Positions 31,075 to 36,837 of a stretch of 36,837 nt of DNA are shown one piece after another (the stretch's first letter is position 1; the number at the start of each line of letters is the position of its first letter). The translations under genes were made by a program, and so were the position numbers. The stretch comes from an uncultured Lachnospiraceae bacterium (GTDB lineage: Bacteria; Bacillota; Clostridia; Lachnospirales; Lachnospiraceae), in the NCBI GenBank assembly GCA_947588845.1, contig CANQAR010000039.1, forward strand, positions 1-36,837. The letters are read 5' to 3'. The notes under the pieces were generated by a model. It did not search any database, was not told where the DNA came from, and worked only from the letters and a program-made list of their open reading frames with translations.

Positions 31075-31226
31075 TTTCTGATACCTCCTGTTTTTTCCTA
31101 TTGTTTTTTTTCGGAAATTTCGCTGAAATATGATTATAAATAAACATATTTCGGTGAATATATTAACATATTTATAAACAATATTCAATGATAATATAAA
31201 ATCAAAACCAGTGAGGATTAAATGAT

Positions 31227-31415
31227 ATGAGTGATAAGCAGGACAGAATCACGATCAAAAAACGGGGAGAGAACGGATACCGGGTGTTCAGCATCCGCAT
31301 CCCTGAAAGCATCGTAACCCGCATTGACCAGATAGCCGCGGAATCAGGACGGAGCCGCAATGAAATTATAGGCATTTTACTGGATTTCGCAGTTGAGCGG
31401 TGCGATATCGTATAG
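31227..31415 (+). CDS. Ribbon-helix-helix DNA-binding protein
   Basis: A 62-residue protein with a ribbon-helix-helix fold: strand (YRVFSIRIP), helix A (ESIVTRIDQIAAESG), turn (RSR), helix B (NEIIGILLDFAVERC), as in Arc/CopG-type dimers. The basic N-terminus is typical. ATG 31227 has GAGGA about 10 nt upstream. It is transcribed away from the signalling cluster, sharing an AT-rich 150-bp gap with the frameshifted gene, so it may bind there. No toxin partner follows on its strand. Confidence 0.75.
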   Translation: MSDKQDRITIKKRGENGYRVFSIRIPESIVTRIDQIAAESGRSRNEIIGILLDFAVERCDIV

Positions 31416-31433
31416 CCGGGGCAGCGCCCCGGC
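31415..31433. repeat. GC-rich 8-bp hairpin between convergent genes
   Basis: GCCGGGGC and GCCCCGGC pair around an AGC loop, beginning at the last base of the ribbon-helix-helix stop codon. No T-run follows on the plus strand, so it is a weak terminator candidate at best. Confidence 0.45.
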
Positions 31434-31460
31434 ATAAAAATTGACTCATGTTTTCTCTTT

Positions 31461-32054
31461 TCACGCCACAACAACGAGATCTCCATTTTCGATCCGGAAT
31501 ACATGGTCGGAAAGCCTGTCCTCGTCCTGGAGATCTGCACGGCTGATCTGAAACACCATGCGGGCAAGTTCATCTGCATCCATTTCACCTGATACAGCAA
31601 TGCATTCACCTACAGTAACTGGCAGAATATAATAGCCGGAGGGAAACAGCCCCGCAAGTTCGGCCTGCACATCCTTCTTCATCACGGCAGCGGCACCGAA
31701 AAAGCCCCCTTCATTGCTCACGGAATACACAGCTGCATTTGATTCTGGCGGAGCCGCCATAAGTCCCGCGATCTCACCCATATAGCATACTTTATAATTT
31801 CCGGCATCATTTGCGCGGGCCGCCTCTTCCAGATCATCCGGCGTGACACCCCACATTTTCAGATGTTTATAAGTAATAGGCGCAATACACTGCATATCCG
31901 GCAAATCCCCAGTACCGACGTACCAGGTGCGCCATATATCAGCGGCGGCATTCTTTTTGACAAGCTGACGCAGTTCTTCCGCGTGCCATTCCGAAGATAA
32001 AAGTCTTTCATGAATTTTTCCTCTTGCATTTTCCCATGCTGCGGCATCAGCCAT
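31461..32054 (-). CDS. DUF5688-like protein
   Basis: A 197-residue soluble protein resembling DUF5688 proteins of Lachnospiraceae, mainly in the C-terminal half: YYILPVTVGECIAVSGEMDA, ELARMVFQISR, and EDRLSDHVFRIENG. The family is often longer, so this may be a short member. Function is unknown; family members often occur in accessory regions. ATG 32054 has GGAGT about 8 nt upstream. Repeat copy B lies just upstream. No signal peptide or membrane span is seen. Confidence 0.65.
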   Translation of the reverse strand: MADAAAWENARGKIHERLLSSEWHAEELRQLVKKNAAADIWRTWYVGTGDLPDMQCIAPITYKHLKMWGVTPDDLEEAARANDAGNYKVCYMGEIAGLMAAPPESNAAVYSVSNEGGFFGAAAVMKKDVQAELAGLFPSGYYILPVTVGECIAVSGEMDADELARMVFQISRADLQDEDRLSDHVFRIENGDLVVVA

Positions 32055-32149
32055 AACACTACACTCCTTTCTCTTTAACTTGAAATTATCTGCTCACGGT
32101 ATAGACATAATCATGCGGTTTCAGCTTTGCTCCTGCTGGTGTATTATAT

Positions 32150-32247
32150 ATAGGGAACGACAAAACGATCTTCGTTTTGCTCGTTCCCTGCGCCGAATTT
32201 GCGCCGCTCAAGCGGCATTTTTCCGCTTCAAATTCGTGCGCATCTCC
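32150..32247 (-). repeat. 98-bp dispersed two-hairpin repeat, copy B
   Basis: The reverse complement matches copy A (22199-22296) at about 93 of 98 bases. The hairpin-forming positions are mostly conserved or compensated, for example CGAAGATCG versus CGAAAATCG in the loop. It lies about 95 bp upstream of the DUF5688-like gene. Confidence 0.85.
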
Positions 32248-32255
32248 CGGAGGGT

Positions 32256-32293
32256 TTATAGCAAACGGCAAATATTTTTGTCGTTTGCTATAA
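32256..32293. repeat. 12-bp perfect hairpin next to repeat copy B
   Basis: TTATAGCAAACG (32256-32267) pairs with CGTTTGCTATAA (32282-32293) around a 14-nt loop. It adjoins copy B but is absent at copy A, so it may be an optional part of a longer repeat. Confidence 0.6.
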
Positions 32294-32400
32294 GTTTCAC
32301 GTACGCATAGCAGTCTCACTCCTTTCTTTCTGATTCATGTCTGCACCCGCACGAGCCTGTTAAGGCGAGTGTTTTGTTATTTCCCTGCCCGGACTTGCGC

Positions 32401-32430
32401 AAAAAAATACCGCCGGATTGCTCCGACGGC
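32401..32430 (-). terminator. Intrinsic terminator downstream of the D5-like gene
   Basis: On the minus strand GCCGTCGGA-GCAA-TCCGGCGGT forms an 8-9-bp stem using two G-U pairs, followed by ATTTTTTT. It lies about 190 bp past the stop of the D5-like helicase gene. Confidence 0.7.
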
Positions 32431-32435
32431 TGTTT

Positions 32436-32545
32436 TGTTTCAAATGTAGCTCTATGATTTTTCCTTTTTTTCTAATCGATCTTAATAAAATTTACATTTC
32501 TTTCAAAAGTTTATCATGGGATTTAATGATGCTACATTTGAAACA
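32436..32545. repeat. 15-bp perfect inverted repeat pair around an AT-rich 80-bp core
   Basis: TGTTTCAAATGTAGC (32436-32450) and GCTACATTTGAAACA (32531-32545) are exact inverses. They lie in the 3' region of the D5-like gene, directly before its terminator, so the transcript would carry a long stem-loop. Confidence 0.6.
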
Positions 32546-32617
32546 TTTCAGGAATTTGTGATCTGAGTGATCCTAATTCTGCTTTTTTTCCATCTCCGTT
32601 TTGTTTCATATTTCGTT

Positions 32618-34927
32618 TCAAAAACGTTTCTGCGACACTTTTTCTGCCTCTTCTGTCTCTGCCGCGTCCCGCAGTGTATCCGTGGTGATAAATCCGCTGA
32701 CCTGCGGCATGGGTTTCCCGATCTTTGCCCATTCCTCGATCGTCGGTATGTACCGCATCCTGTCCGACGATGCCGCATCCTGCGTGTTGCTGCAGTAACT
32801 GCAGGCAAGTCTGTAAAATTCATACATCCGCATTTCTTCTTCCGTGTACGTCGCGGCAGGTCTTGCCGTGTCGGACACCCTGATAAGAAAACCTCTTATC
32901 GCGTTTGCCCTCGCCTTGCTGCTCCATGCGCCCGTGTTCGATTCATCCGTCCAGTCCCGGACCGGATATTTCTTCAAAAACGGCTCTTCCGGCGCGTTTT
33001 TTAAGATTCTGTTCATACCCTGATCGACCGTCCAGACCCCCGAATACGCCGCCCATGCTTCAAGATCCTGTTTGAACGTCTCCCTGTTGCACGGATTATA
33101 ATTATTTTCCCGTGTCCAGTAATCGCGGTAAATGGTCCATAATACGGCGGTCGGAATCCTGCTGCCGTTTATGCCGTCCTGCGTCAGTTCTTCCATGAAT
33201 GCAAATACGGTTGAGGAAGCCGCCCGGACCTGCGCCATGTATTCTTCACTTTCGACAAGTCCTGCCGGGGTATACTGCTTGATCGGCCCCAATGATAAGG
33301 CCCGGAGCAGAACATATTCCCTCACGTCTTTGCGCCGTATAAACTGGTCCACAATGTAGTCACGCTTTATGGCCTGACTCTTATCATCAAACACCTGCGG
33401 AAACTGAACAATGGCAAGTTTACGGCTGAATGCGTCGTTCTTTTCAACTACGCGCGGTTTTCCATTGAAACACTGGATCATAGGTCCGGTGAAATTTATA
33501 TATCTCTTGCCCTTGAATTTCTCTTCATACCTCAGCTTTTCGCCGCGCTGTGCTTTTTTCAGCACTGCGGTTTTCTCGATCTTCTGATGGCTCGCGTCTG
33601 ACTCAGTGCTTATGACCGCTTTTTTGCCGAGAAGTCCCTCCAGTCCGAATTTCTCGCCCATGCCTTCCATAGACTCCGGAAAGTTCAGTTCTTCTCCCAT
33701 GGTATGGACAAGCATCAGCGCAGTCGTAGATTTCGCGCCGCCGCCTTTGCTGTTCCTGCTTCCGTCGATAAACCAGAAACCATAGCCGCCGGAAACCCCG
33801 CGCAGCGCGAAATTAAATAATTCCCATATGAGCCGGACCGCGTTTTCATTTCCGGCCAGCGCCTGCTTCATATGATCTTCCGGACCCCATTTATTATCAT
33901 CCGCGACAGGCGGGTTGGCGTCGTACCCTGTCAGTACAGGCTGAACAGTCCGCGACGGGTTGAAATCCGTATCCCATTTATACAGGAAATGGATCCCCTT
34001 TTCCCTGTATTTCCTGACGTATTCCGGGTTCTCCGTCCCATCATCCAGTAAATACGGCGTAAACTCAAATCCGGTGAGCGCCGGATCAATCGGTCCATAT
34101 GCCGGTTTTACATTGCTGATATCGACAATGCCGTTATTGCACGGCACCAGATTGATGTCTGTGTGCTCCTGTATGACGTTCTTACGGATCGCAGGCTCTA
34201 TGGCCTTGTAAATTTTATCATAATCATTTGGGATCATGCCCAGATGCATGGCGATCTGTTTTGTAACTCCGTGGCCTGTTGTATCACTTGTCCAGATTCC
34301 CGCCTGCGGGCCTGTATGATGGTAATAATAAACATTGTCGGGATCGTCCTTCCGGTCAAGCGGTTTTACGCTTGCCACATCCCCCGTATAGCGTATGAGC
34401 GCGACCGCTCCGTATCGGTCAAAGCATTTCGGAATCGGGATCATGCTTCCCTGTCTCCCCACAGCATTCGTAAGTCTGGTAAAAAGTCTCACTTCATCGA
34501 GCAGATTACCGCGCAGCTCTTCCGCTTTCTCTTCGTCGAGTATATCATCAATCGTCGGACGCGGCTTCCCGTCAAAATAGCTTTCAATCGTATATTTCCA
34601 CAGTGCCGCAAGGTCGTTGAGCCTCCGCCCTGTCGTCTCTGATATCGGCGGCAAAATACCCGCTTTAATACTTTTCGCGTAGATTTCTGTCGGGTCAGTC
34701 CCCGGCAGCGCTCTCCCGATCGCGTCAATCATCGCGTGTACATCCGCGCCGGGATTCCTCTTTGCGATCGCCCTTACAATAATAGCTTGACTGTTTGTAA
34801 GCCTGTCGCGCCCCCTGCCATTTGCGTCCTGCGCGAACCCCTCCACAGCCTTTTCAAGTTCGGCTCTTATCCATTCGGCTTCCTCCCGTTCTTCGTCCGA
34901 AACGGCCTGCTTTGCTGTCATATACAT
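32618..34927 (-). CDS. D5/SF3-type phage or plasmid primase-helicase
   Basis: A 769-residue replication-type protein resembling the D5/P4 family of phage and plasmid primase-helicases. The C-terminal SF3 part has a P-loop region GSRNSKGGGAKSTT, Walker B-like KAVISTESD, and GPMIQCFNGKPRV plus DAFSRKLAIVQFP, the sensor/Arg-finger region typical of D5 ATPases. The N-terminal 330 residues are not clearly a primase; no zinc finger or AEP motif is obvious. The P-loop has Ala where Gly of GK(S/T) is expected. ATG 34927 is chosen because the -10 box overlaps the codons after the upstream ATG at 34963. No capsid, integrase or other phage genes flank it, so it is probably a remnant or satellite gene. 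Confidence 0.78.
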   Translation of the reverse strand: MYMTAKQAVSDEEREEAEWIRAELEKAVEGFAQDANGRGRDRLTNSQAIIVRAIAKRNPGADVHAMIDAIGRALPGTDPTEIYAKSIKAGILPPISETTGRRLNDLAALWKYTIESYFDGKPRPTIDDILDEEKAEELRGNLLDEVRLFTRLTNAVGRQGSMIPIPKCFDRYGAVALIRYTGDVASVKPLDRKDDPDNVYYYHHTGPQAGIWTSDTTGHGVTKQIAMHLGMIPNDYDKIYKAIEPAIRKNVIQEHTDINLVPCNNGIVDISNVKPAYGPIDPALTGFEFTPYLLDDGTENPEYVRKYREKGIHFLYKWDTDFNPSRTVQPVLTGYDANPPVADDNKWGPEDHMKQALAGNENAVRLIWELFNFALRGVSGGYGFWFIDGSRNSKGGGAKSTTALMLVHTMGEELNFPESMEGMGEKFGLEGLLGKKAVISTESDASHQKIEKTAVLKKAQRGEKLRYEEKFKGKRYINFTGPMIQCFNGKPRVVEKNDAFSRKLAIVQFPQVFDDKSQAIKRDYIVDQFIRRKDVREYVLLRALSLGPIKQYTPAGLVESEEYMAQVRAASSTVFAFMEELTQDGINGSRIPTAVLWTIYRDYWTRENNYNPCNRETFKQDLEAWAAYSGVWTVDQGMNRILKNAPEEPFLKKYPVRDWTDESNTGAWSSKARANAIRGFLIRVSDTARPAATYTEEEMRMYEFYRLACSYCSNTQDAASSDRMRYIPTIEEWAKIGKPMPQVSGFITTDTLRDAAETEEAEKVSQKRF

Positions 34928-34951
34928 CGATCTGCATCTCCCTTCAAGCGC

Positions 34952-34980
34952 ATTATACTCCATTATCGGAATGACAGCAA
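34952..34980 (-). promoter_or_regulatory. Promoter of the D5-like gene
   Basis: On the minus strand TTGCTG (34980-34975), 17 bp, TATAAT (34957-34952). Transcription would begin near 34945, right at the AAGGGAG ribosome site (34944-34938), giving a very short leader to the ATG at 34927. Confidence 0.6.
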
Positions 34981-35012
34981 CGCCTCCGATGAAGCTGTAA
35001 ATCTGTATAACG

Positions 35013-35040
35013 GGTTACAAGTTACCATTCCCCCGTAACC
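35013..35040. promoter_or_regulatory. Cluster of GGTTAC operator-like half-sites
   Basis: GGTTAC (35013-35018), GTTACC (35021-35026) and GTAACC (35035-35040) form overlapping direct and inverted copies in the gap between the divergent D5-like and PIN genes. A phage-type repressor or the antitoxin could bind here. Confidence 0.4.
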
Positions 35041-35145
35041 AGCAGCATCTTTTTCGTATTAAGCACTCCAAAGTTCATATTTACCCTTTCCCTGCCTCCC
35101 TGTTTTGTGTTATACTTAATAAAAACTGAGGCGGTGAATAAACTA

Positions 35146-35577
35146 TTGAGGATTTATCTGGATAATTGCTGTTACAACAGACCGTTTGACGATCAGACAC
35201 AAATGAAAATCCATTTGGAAACACAGGCAAAACTATATATTCAGGCTAAAATCCGGGAAGGTGTTTATGACCTGGTATGGTCTTATATATTGGATTATGA
35301 AAACGGAAAAAATCCATATGAGGAAAAGCGTCTTGCCATCGCACCCTGGAAAACACTTGCATCTTTTATCGTGTCAGAAGAAACAGACGAAATTCTCCTG
35401 TTTGCTGAATCACTTGCAGTAAAGGGAATCAAAACTTTTGACGCCCTGCATATTTCCTGTGCTGTATCCGCTGGCTGTGATTACTACCTGACTACGGATA
35501 AAAAATTACTGAACACTCCGATATCAGAAATCAAAATAGTTAGTCCTGTTGTTTTTGTTAATGAAGTGGAGGTATGA
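35146..35577 (+). CDS. PIN-domain toxin (VapC-like)
   Basis: A 143-residue PIN-domain protein, predicted to be an Mg-dependent RNase. Acidic residues fit the fold: D6 in RIYLDNCCYNRPFDD, a central acidic region around EETDEILLFAE, FDALHISCA, and the terminal CDYYLTTDKKLL. The likely start is TTG 35146, giving MRIYLDNCC, the usual N-terminus; the frame is open to 35107, and a GTG at 35134 is the alternative. GAGGCGG lies upstream. It overlaps the start region of the next gene, its presumed antitoxin, with toxin first, the reverse of the usual vapBC order. Confidence 0.82.
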   Translation: MRIYLDNCCYNRPFDDQTQMKIHLETQAKLYIQAKIREGVYDLVWSYILDYENGKNPYEEKRLAIAPWKTLASFIVSEETDEILLFAESLAVKGIKTFDALHISCAVSAGCDYYLTTDKKLLNTPISEIKIVSPVVFVNEVEV

Positions 35578-35579
35578 AT

Positions 35580-35780
35580 ATGAAGACAGACACCGTTGTG
35601 AAACAGGAAGGTATGAATGCTCTAATATCCAGTCTTGGCTACGTAGATGCTGAAAGATTCATTGTCCTGATATCCCGTGAACCATTTGACTATACAAAAT
35701 GGCGTGAACAGTATCTGGATGATAATTTAAGTGTCCGCGAATTAAGTCGGAAAGCAATGGAGTATTCCAGAAATCTGTAA
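35580..35780 (+). CDS. Antitoxin partner of the PIN toxin
   Basis: A 66-residue acidic/basic mixed protein following the toxin directly. ATG 35580 is favoured since GGAGGT lies 8 nt upstream; the ATG at 35574 overlaps the toxin stop and is too close to that site. The N-terminal part (KQEGMNALISSLGYVDAERF) could be helical and the tail (DDNLSVRELSRKAMEYSRN) is the likely toxin-binding segment. I do not recognise a standard antitoxin fold, and the pairing rests on position and size. Confidence 0.65.
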   Translation: MKTDTVVKQEGMNALISSLGYVDAERFIVLISREPFDYTKWREQYLDDNLSVRELSRKAMEYSRNL

Positions 35781-35784
35781 ATGA

Positions 35785-35936
35785 ACTTGAGAGTTAAAAG
35801 TTTGTACTATACGGTAAACGCATATAAGGAATAACTCTTTCTGGTGGCTTGTATTCTTTTATTGTAGTGATTAAAGAATACCATAAAACCATGTGGAAGG
35901 GTTATTCTTTCTACTGAAAACTTTCAACTCTCAAGT
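35785..35936. mobile_element. 152-bp long-palindrome (MITE-like) element
   Basis: ACTTGAGAGTT(A/G)AAAGTTT occurs at 35785-35803 and inverted at 35918-35936 (18 of 19). Inside, AGGAATAAC- and GTTATTCTT-type arms and a perfect 9-bp GTATTCTTT/AAAGAATAC stem continue the palindrome, so most of the element can fold into one hairpin. It lies 5 bp past the antitoxin stop and has no coding potential. Confidence 0.65.
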
Positions 35937-36037
35937 AGAATATATTAATTCAATTATCTGCAATTTTGCAGAAATTATGCAAAATGATAATCTTTCATAA
36001 TCTGAGTTTTCCTTTCTCGCGGTAATTATGGAATAAA

Positions 36038-36643
36038 CTATTGCATGGCGTCAAAATCAATACTTTTTTGGGTGATGGCTATGAGAACCGCCAGCACCGC
36101 CATGAAAACAGCCACCAGGATAAGCGGAATCATCCCGTCCACATATCCTGTCCAGCTGGCAAGATCATAGTACAACATATAGCAGACCATGCTCAGCGCC
36201 GCCACAATGACAGCCGCCGCAAACAGACCAACTGCTCCGCTCCGGGTGATGGATCCCAGACCGCAAAGAGCGTTGACTTCCAGGAAAGCCAGAGCGGTCC
36301 AGCCAACAATGAGAAAAAGCTCGGTAGTTACCTGCCGGTGAAACGCAAGCCTGGTCACGATGAGCAGCACCGCATAAGAGAACGCGCCTGCTATAAAGAC
36401 GGTTCCGGCAGAAAAGAAAGACCCGGACGTATTCGCTCCGCCAGCTCCCCGAATGATCAGGGTCACTGCGGCGCAGCCCAAAATGAGCGCGGGAATCAGC
36501 AGCCAGCCGGATCTCATCCCTTTGACAGCGCCCGCAGGGTTAAACGCCAGAACCCACCAGAGCAGATAGAAGACACAGCAGCCCACCAGCAGGAGATTTC
36601 CCCAGAACATCTGCCGCGCCGGATTACCTGTTTCAAAAATCAT
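36038..36643 (-). CDS. Small integral membrane protein of unknown function
   Basis: A 201-residue very hydrophobic protein with about six membrane segments (for example NLLLVGCCVFYLLWWVLAF, LLIPALILGCAAVTLII, GTVFIAGAFSYAVLLIV, AAAVIVAALSMVCYMLYY and IPLILVAVFMAVLAVLI) and short loops. I recognise no family. ATG 36643 has GGAGG 8 nt upstream; ATG 36649 and GTG 36652 are too close to that site. A 22-bp GC palindrome lies just upstream of the ribosome site, and a probable TipAS-type regulator gene ends about 100 bp upstream on the same strand, so the two may be linked as a regulator and its membrane target. Confidence 0.75.
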   Translation of the reverse strand: MIFETGNPARQMFWGNLLLVGCCVFYLLWWVLAFNPAGAVKGMRSGWLLIPALILGCAAVTLIIRGAGGANTSGSFFSAGTVFIAGAFSYAVLLIVTRLAFHRQVTTELFLIVGWTALAFLEVNALCGLGSITRSGAVGLFAAAVIVAALSMVCYMLYYDLASWTGYVDGMIPLILVAVFMAVLAVLIAITQKSIDFDAMQ

Positions 36644-36662
36644 TTTCATCACCTCCGAATTT

Positions 36663-36684
36663 GCCGGGCGGGCGCCCGCCCGGC
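36663..36684. repeat. Perfect 22-bp GC palindrome upstream of the membrane protein gene
   Basis: GCCGGGCGGGC followed directly by its complement GCCCGCCCGGC, with no spacer. It ends about 7 bp before the AT-rich ribosome-site region of the membrane protein gene on the minus strand. It may terminate the upstream gene without a T-run, or form a hairpin that shields translation. Confidence 0.6.
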
Positions 36685-36749
36685 CCGTTATTTGATGTTA
36701 TACCATAAACATGATGTTGAAGTCAAAAGATGCCAGACGGATTCGAAAA

Positions 36750-36837
36750 TCAGCACGCCCTGTAAAATTCCAGAACGGCATCCGCGAAAAATTCCGCCAT
36801 TCCTTCTCCATACTGCTGTTCAAACGTTTCCTTCAGC
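36750..36837 (-). CDS. C-terminal end of a probable TipAS-domain (MerR-type) regulator
   Basis: The last 28 codons of a gene entering from the right edge end in KETFEQQYGEGMAEFFADAV and LEFYRAC, then TGA at 36750. 'GxxxF...AIxxY' near the C-terminus fits the end of TipAS antibiotic-recognition domains of MerR-family regulators. With so little sequence the family call is tentative; the reading frame itself is clear. Confidence 0.5.
   Translation of the reverse strand, partial: LKETFEQQYGEGMAEFFADAVLEFYRAC

Larger units (their letters stand above)
32055..32617. other. Repeat-rich gap without genes
   Basis: Contains repeat copy B, a 12-bp hairpin (32256-32293), a minus-strand terminator (32401-32430) and a 15-bp inverted repeat pair (32436-32450, 32531-32545). 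Small open frames here are translations of these repeats. Confidence 0.65.

Noticed and set aside
31415-31433. Intrinsic terminator of the ribbon-helix-helix gene
   Set aside because: The hairpin is good but no T-run follows on the plus strand, so it is listed only as a hairpin.
32086-32319. Small ORF translating repeat copy B
   Set aside because: The same peptide appears from copy A, and the conservation is explained by hairpin-forming DNA, not protein.

Overview
The window looks like chromosome from a Gram-positive gut Firmicute, most likely Clostridia of the Lachnospiraceae type. Pointers are GGAGG-type ribosome binding sites throughout, sigma-A-like promoters with 17-bp spacers, a DUF5688-like protein, AAA-ATPase-like/PD-(D/E)XK and Rpn-type nucleases, and many small structured repeats. 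This is inference from protein style; no rRNA or tRNA is present to fix it. Almost all genes lie on the minus strand.

Layout. 1-5 kb: the end of an AAA-ATPase/nuclease gene, an M20 peptidase with its own promoter (plus strand), a Fic protein, and two decayed gene ends. 5-18.2 kb: an AT-richer restriction-modification island read as one minus-strand operon from a TTGACA/TATTCT promoter beside a 12-bp-arm inverted repeat. Gene order is: a degenerate N6-adenine methylase fused to an HsdS-like recognition domain; an ADP-ribosylglycohydrolase fused to HsdM; a second HsdM; a half-length HsdS; a full HsdS; a tyrosine recombinase; HsdR; and a 612-residue protein with a DUF4365/nuclease-like N-terminus. 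A 15-bp direct repeat sits at the same codons of both hsdS genes. Recombination across it would fuse the half HsdS in frame to the second half of the full HsdS, so this looks like a switchable type I system. The glycohydrolase-HsdM fusion is the most unusual item in the window.

18.2-19.9 kb: a scar made of histidine-kinase and fic fragments copied from elsewhere in this same window, then an Rpn-family nuclease. 20-31 kb: a GC-richer minus-strand signalling cluster: MBL-fold hydrolase, GAF-HD phosphohydrolase, CHASE2 adenylate/guanylate cyclase, Sel1-repeat lipoprotein, YARHG/FecR exported protein and a CHASE hybrid histidine kinase. It reads like an envelope-sensing second-messenger module. 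A 217-bp MITE-like element with 15-bp perfect terminal inverted repeats sits between the cyclase and the Sel1 gene, and a frameshifted small lipoprotein-like gene precedes the cluster.

31-36.8 kb: accessory DNA. It holds a ribbon-helix-helix protein, a DUF5688-like protein, a D5/SF3-type primase-helicase without phage neighbours, a PIN-domain toxin with its antitoxin, a 152-bp palindromic element, a small integral membrane protein and the end of a probable TipAS-type regulator. A 98-bp two-hairpin repeat occurs twice (22.2 and 32.2 kb). No CRISPR array, rRNA, tRNA or intact transposase was seen.
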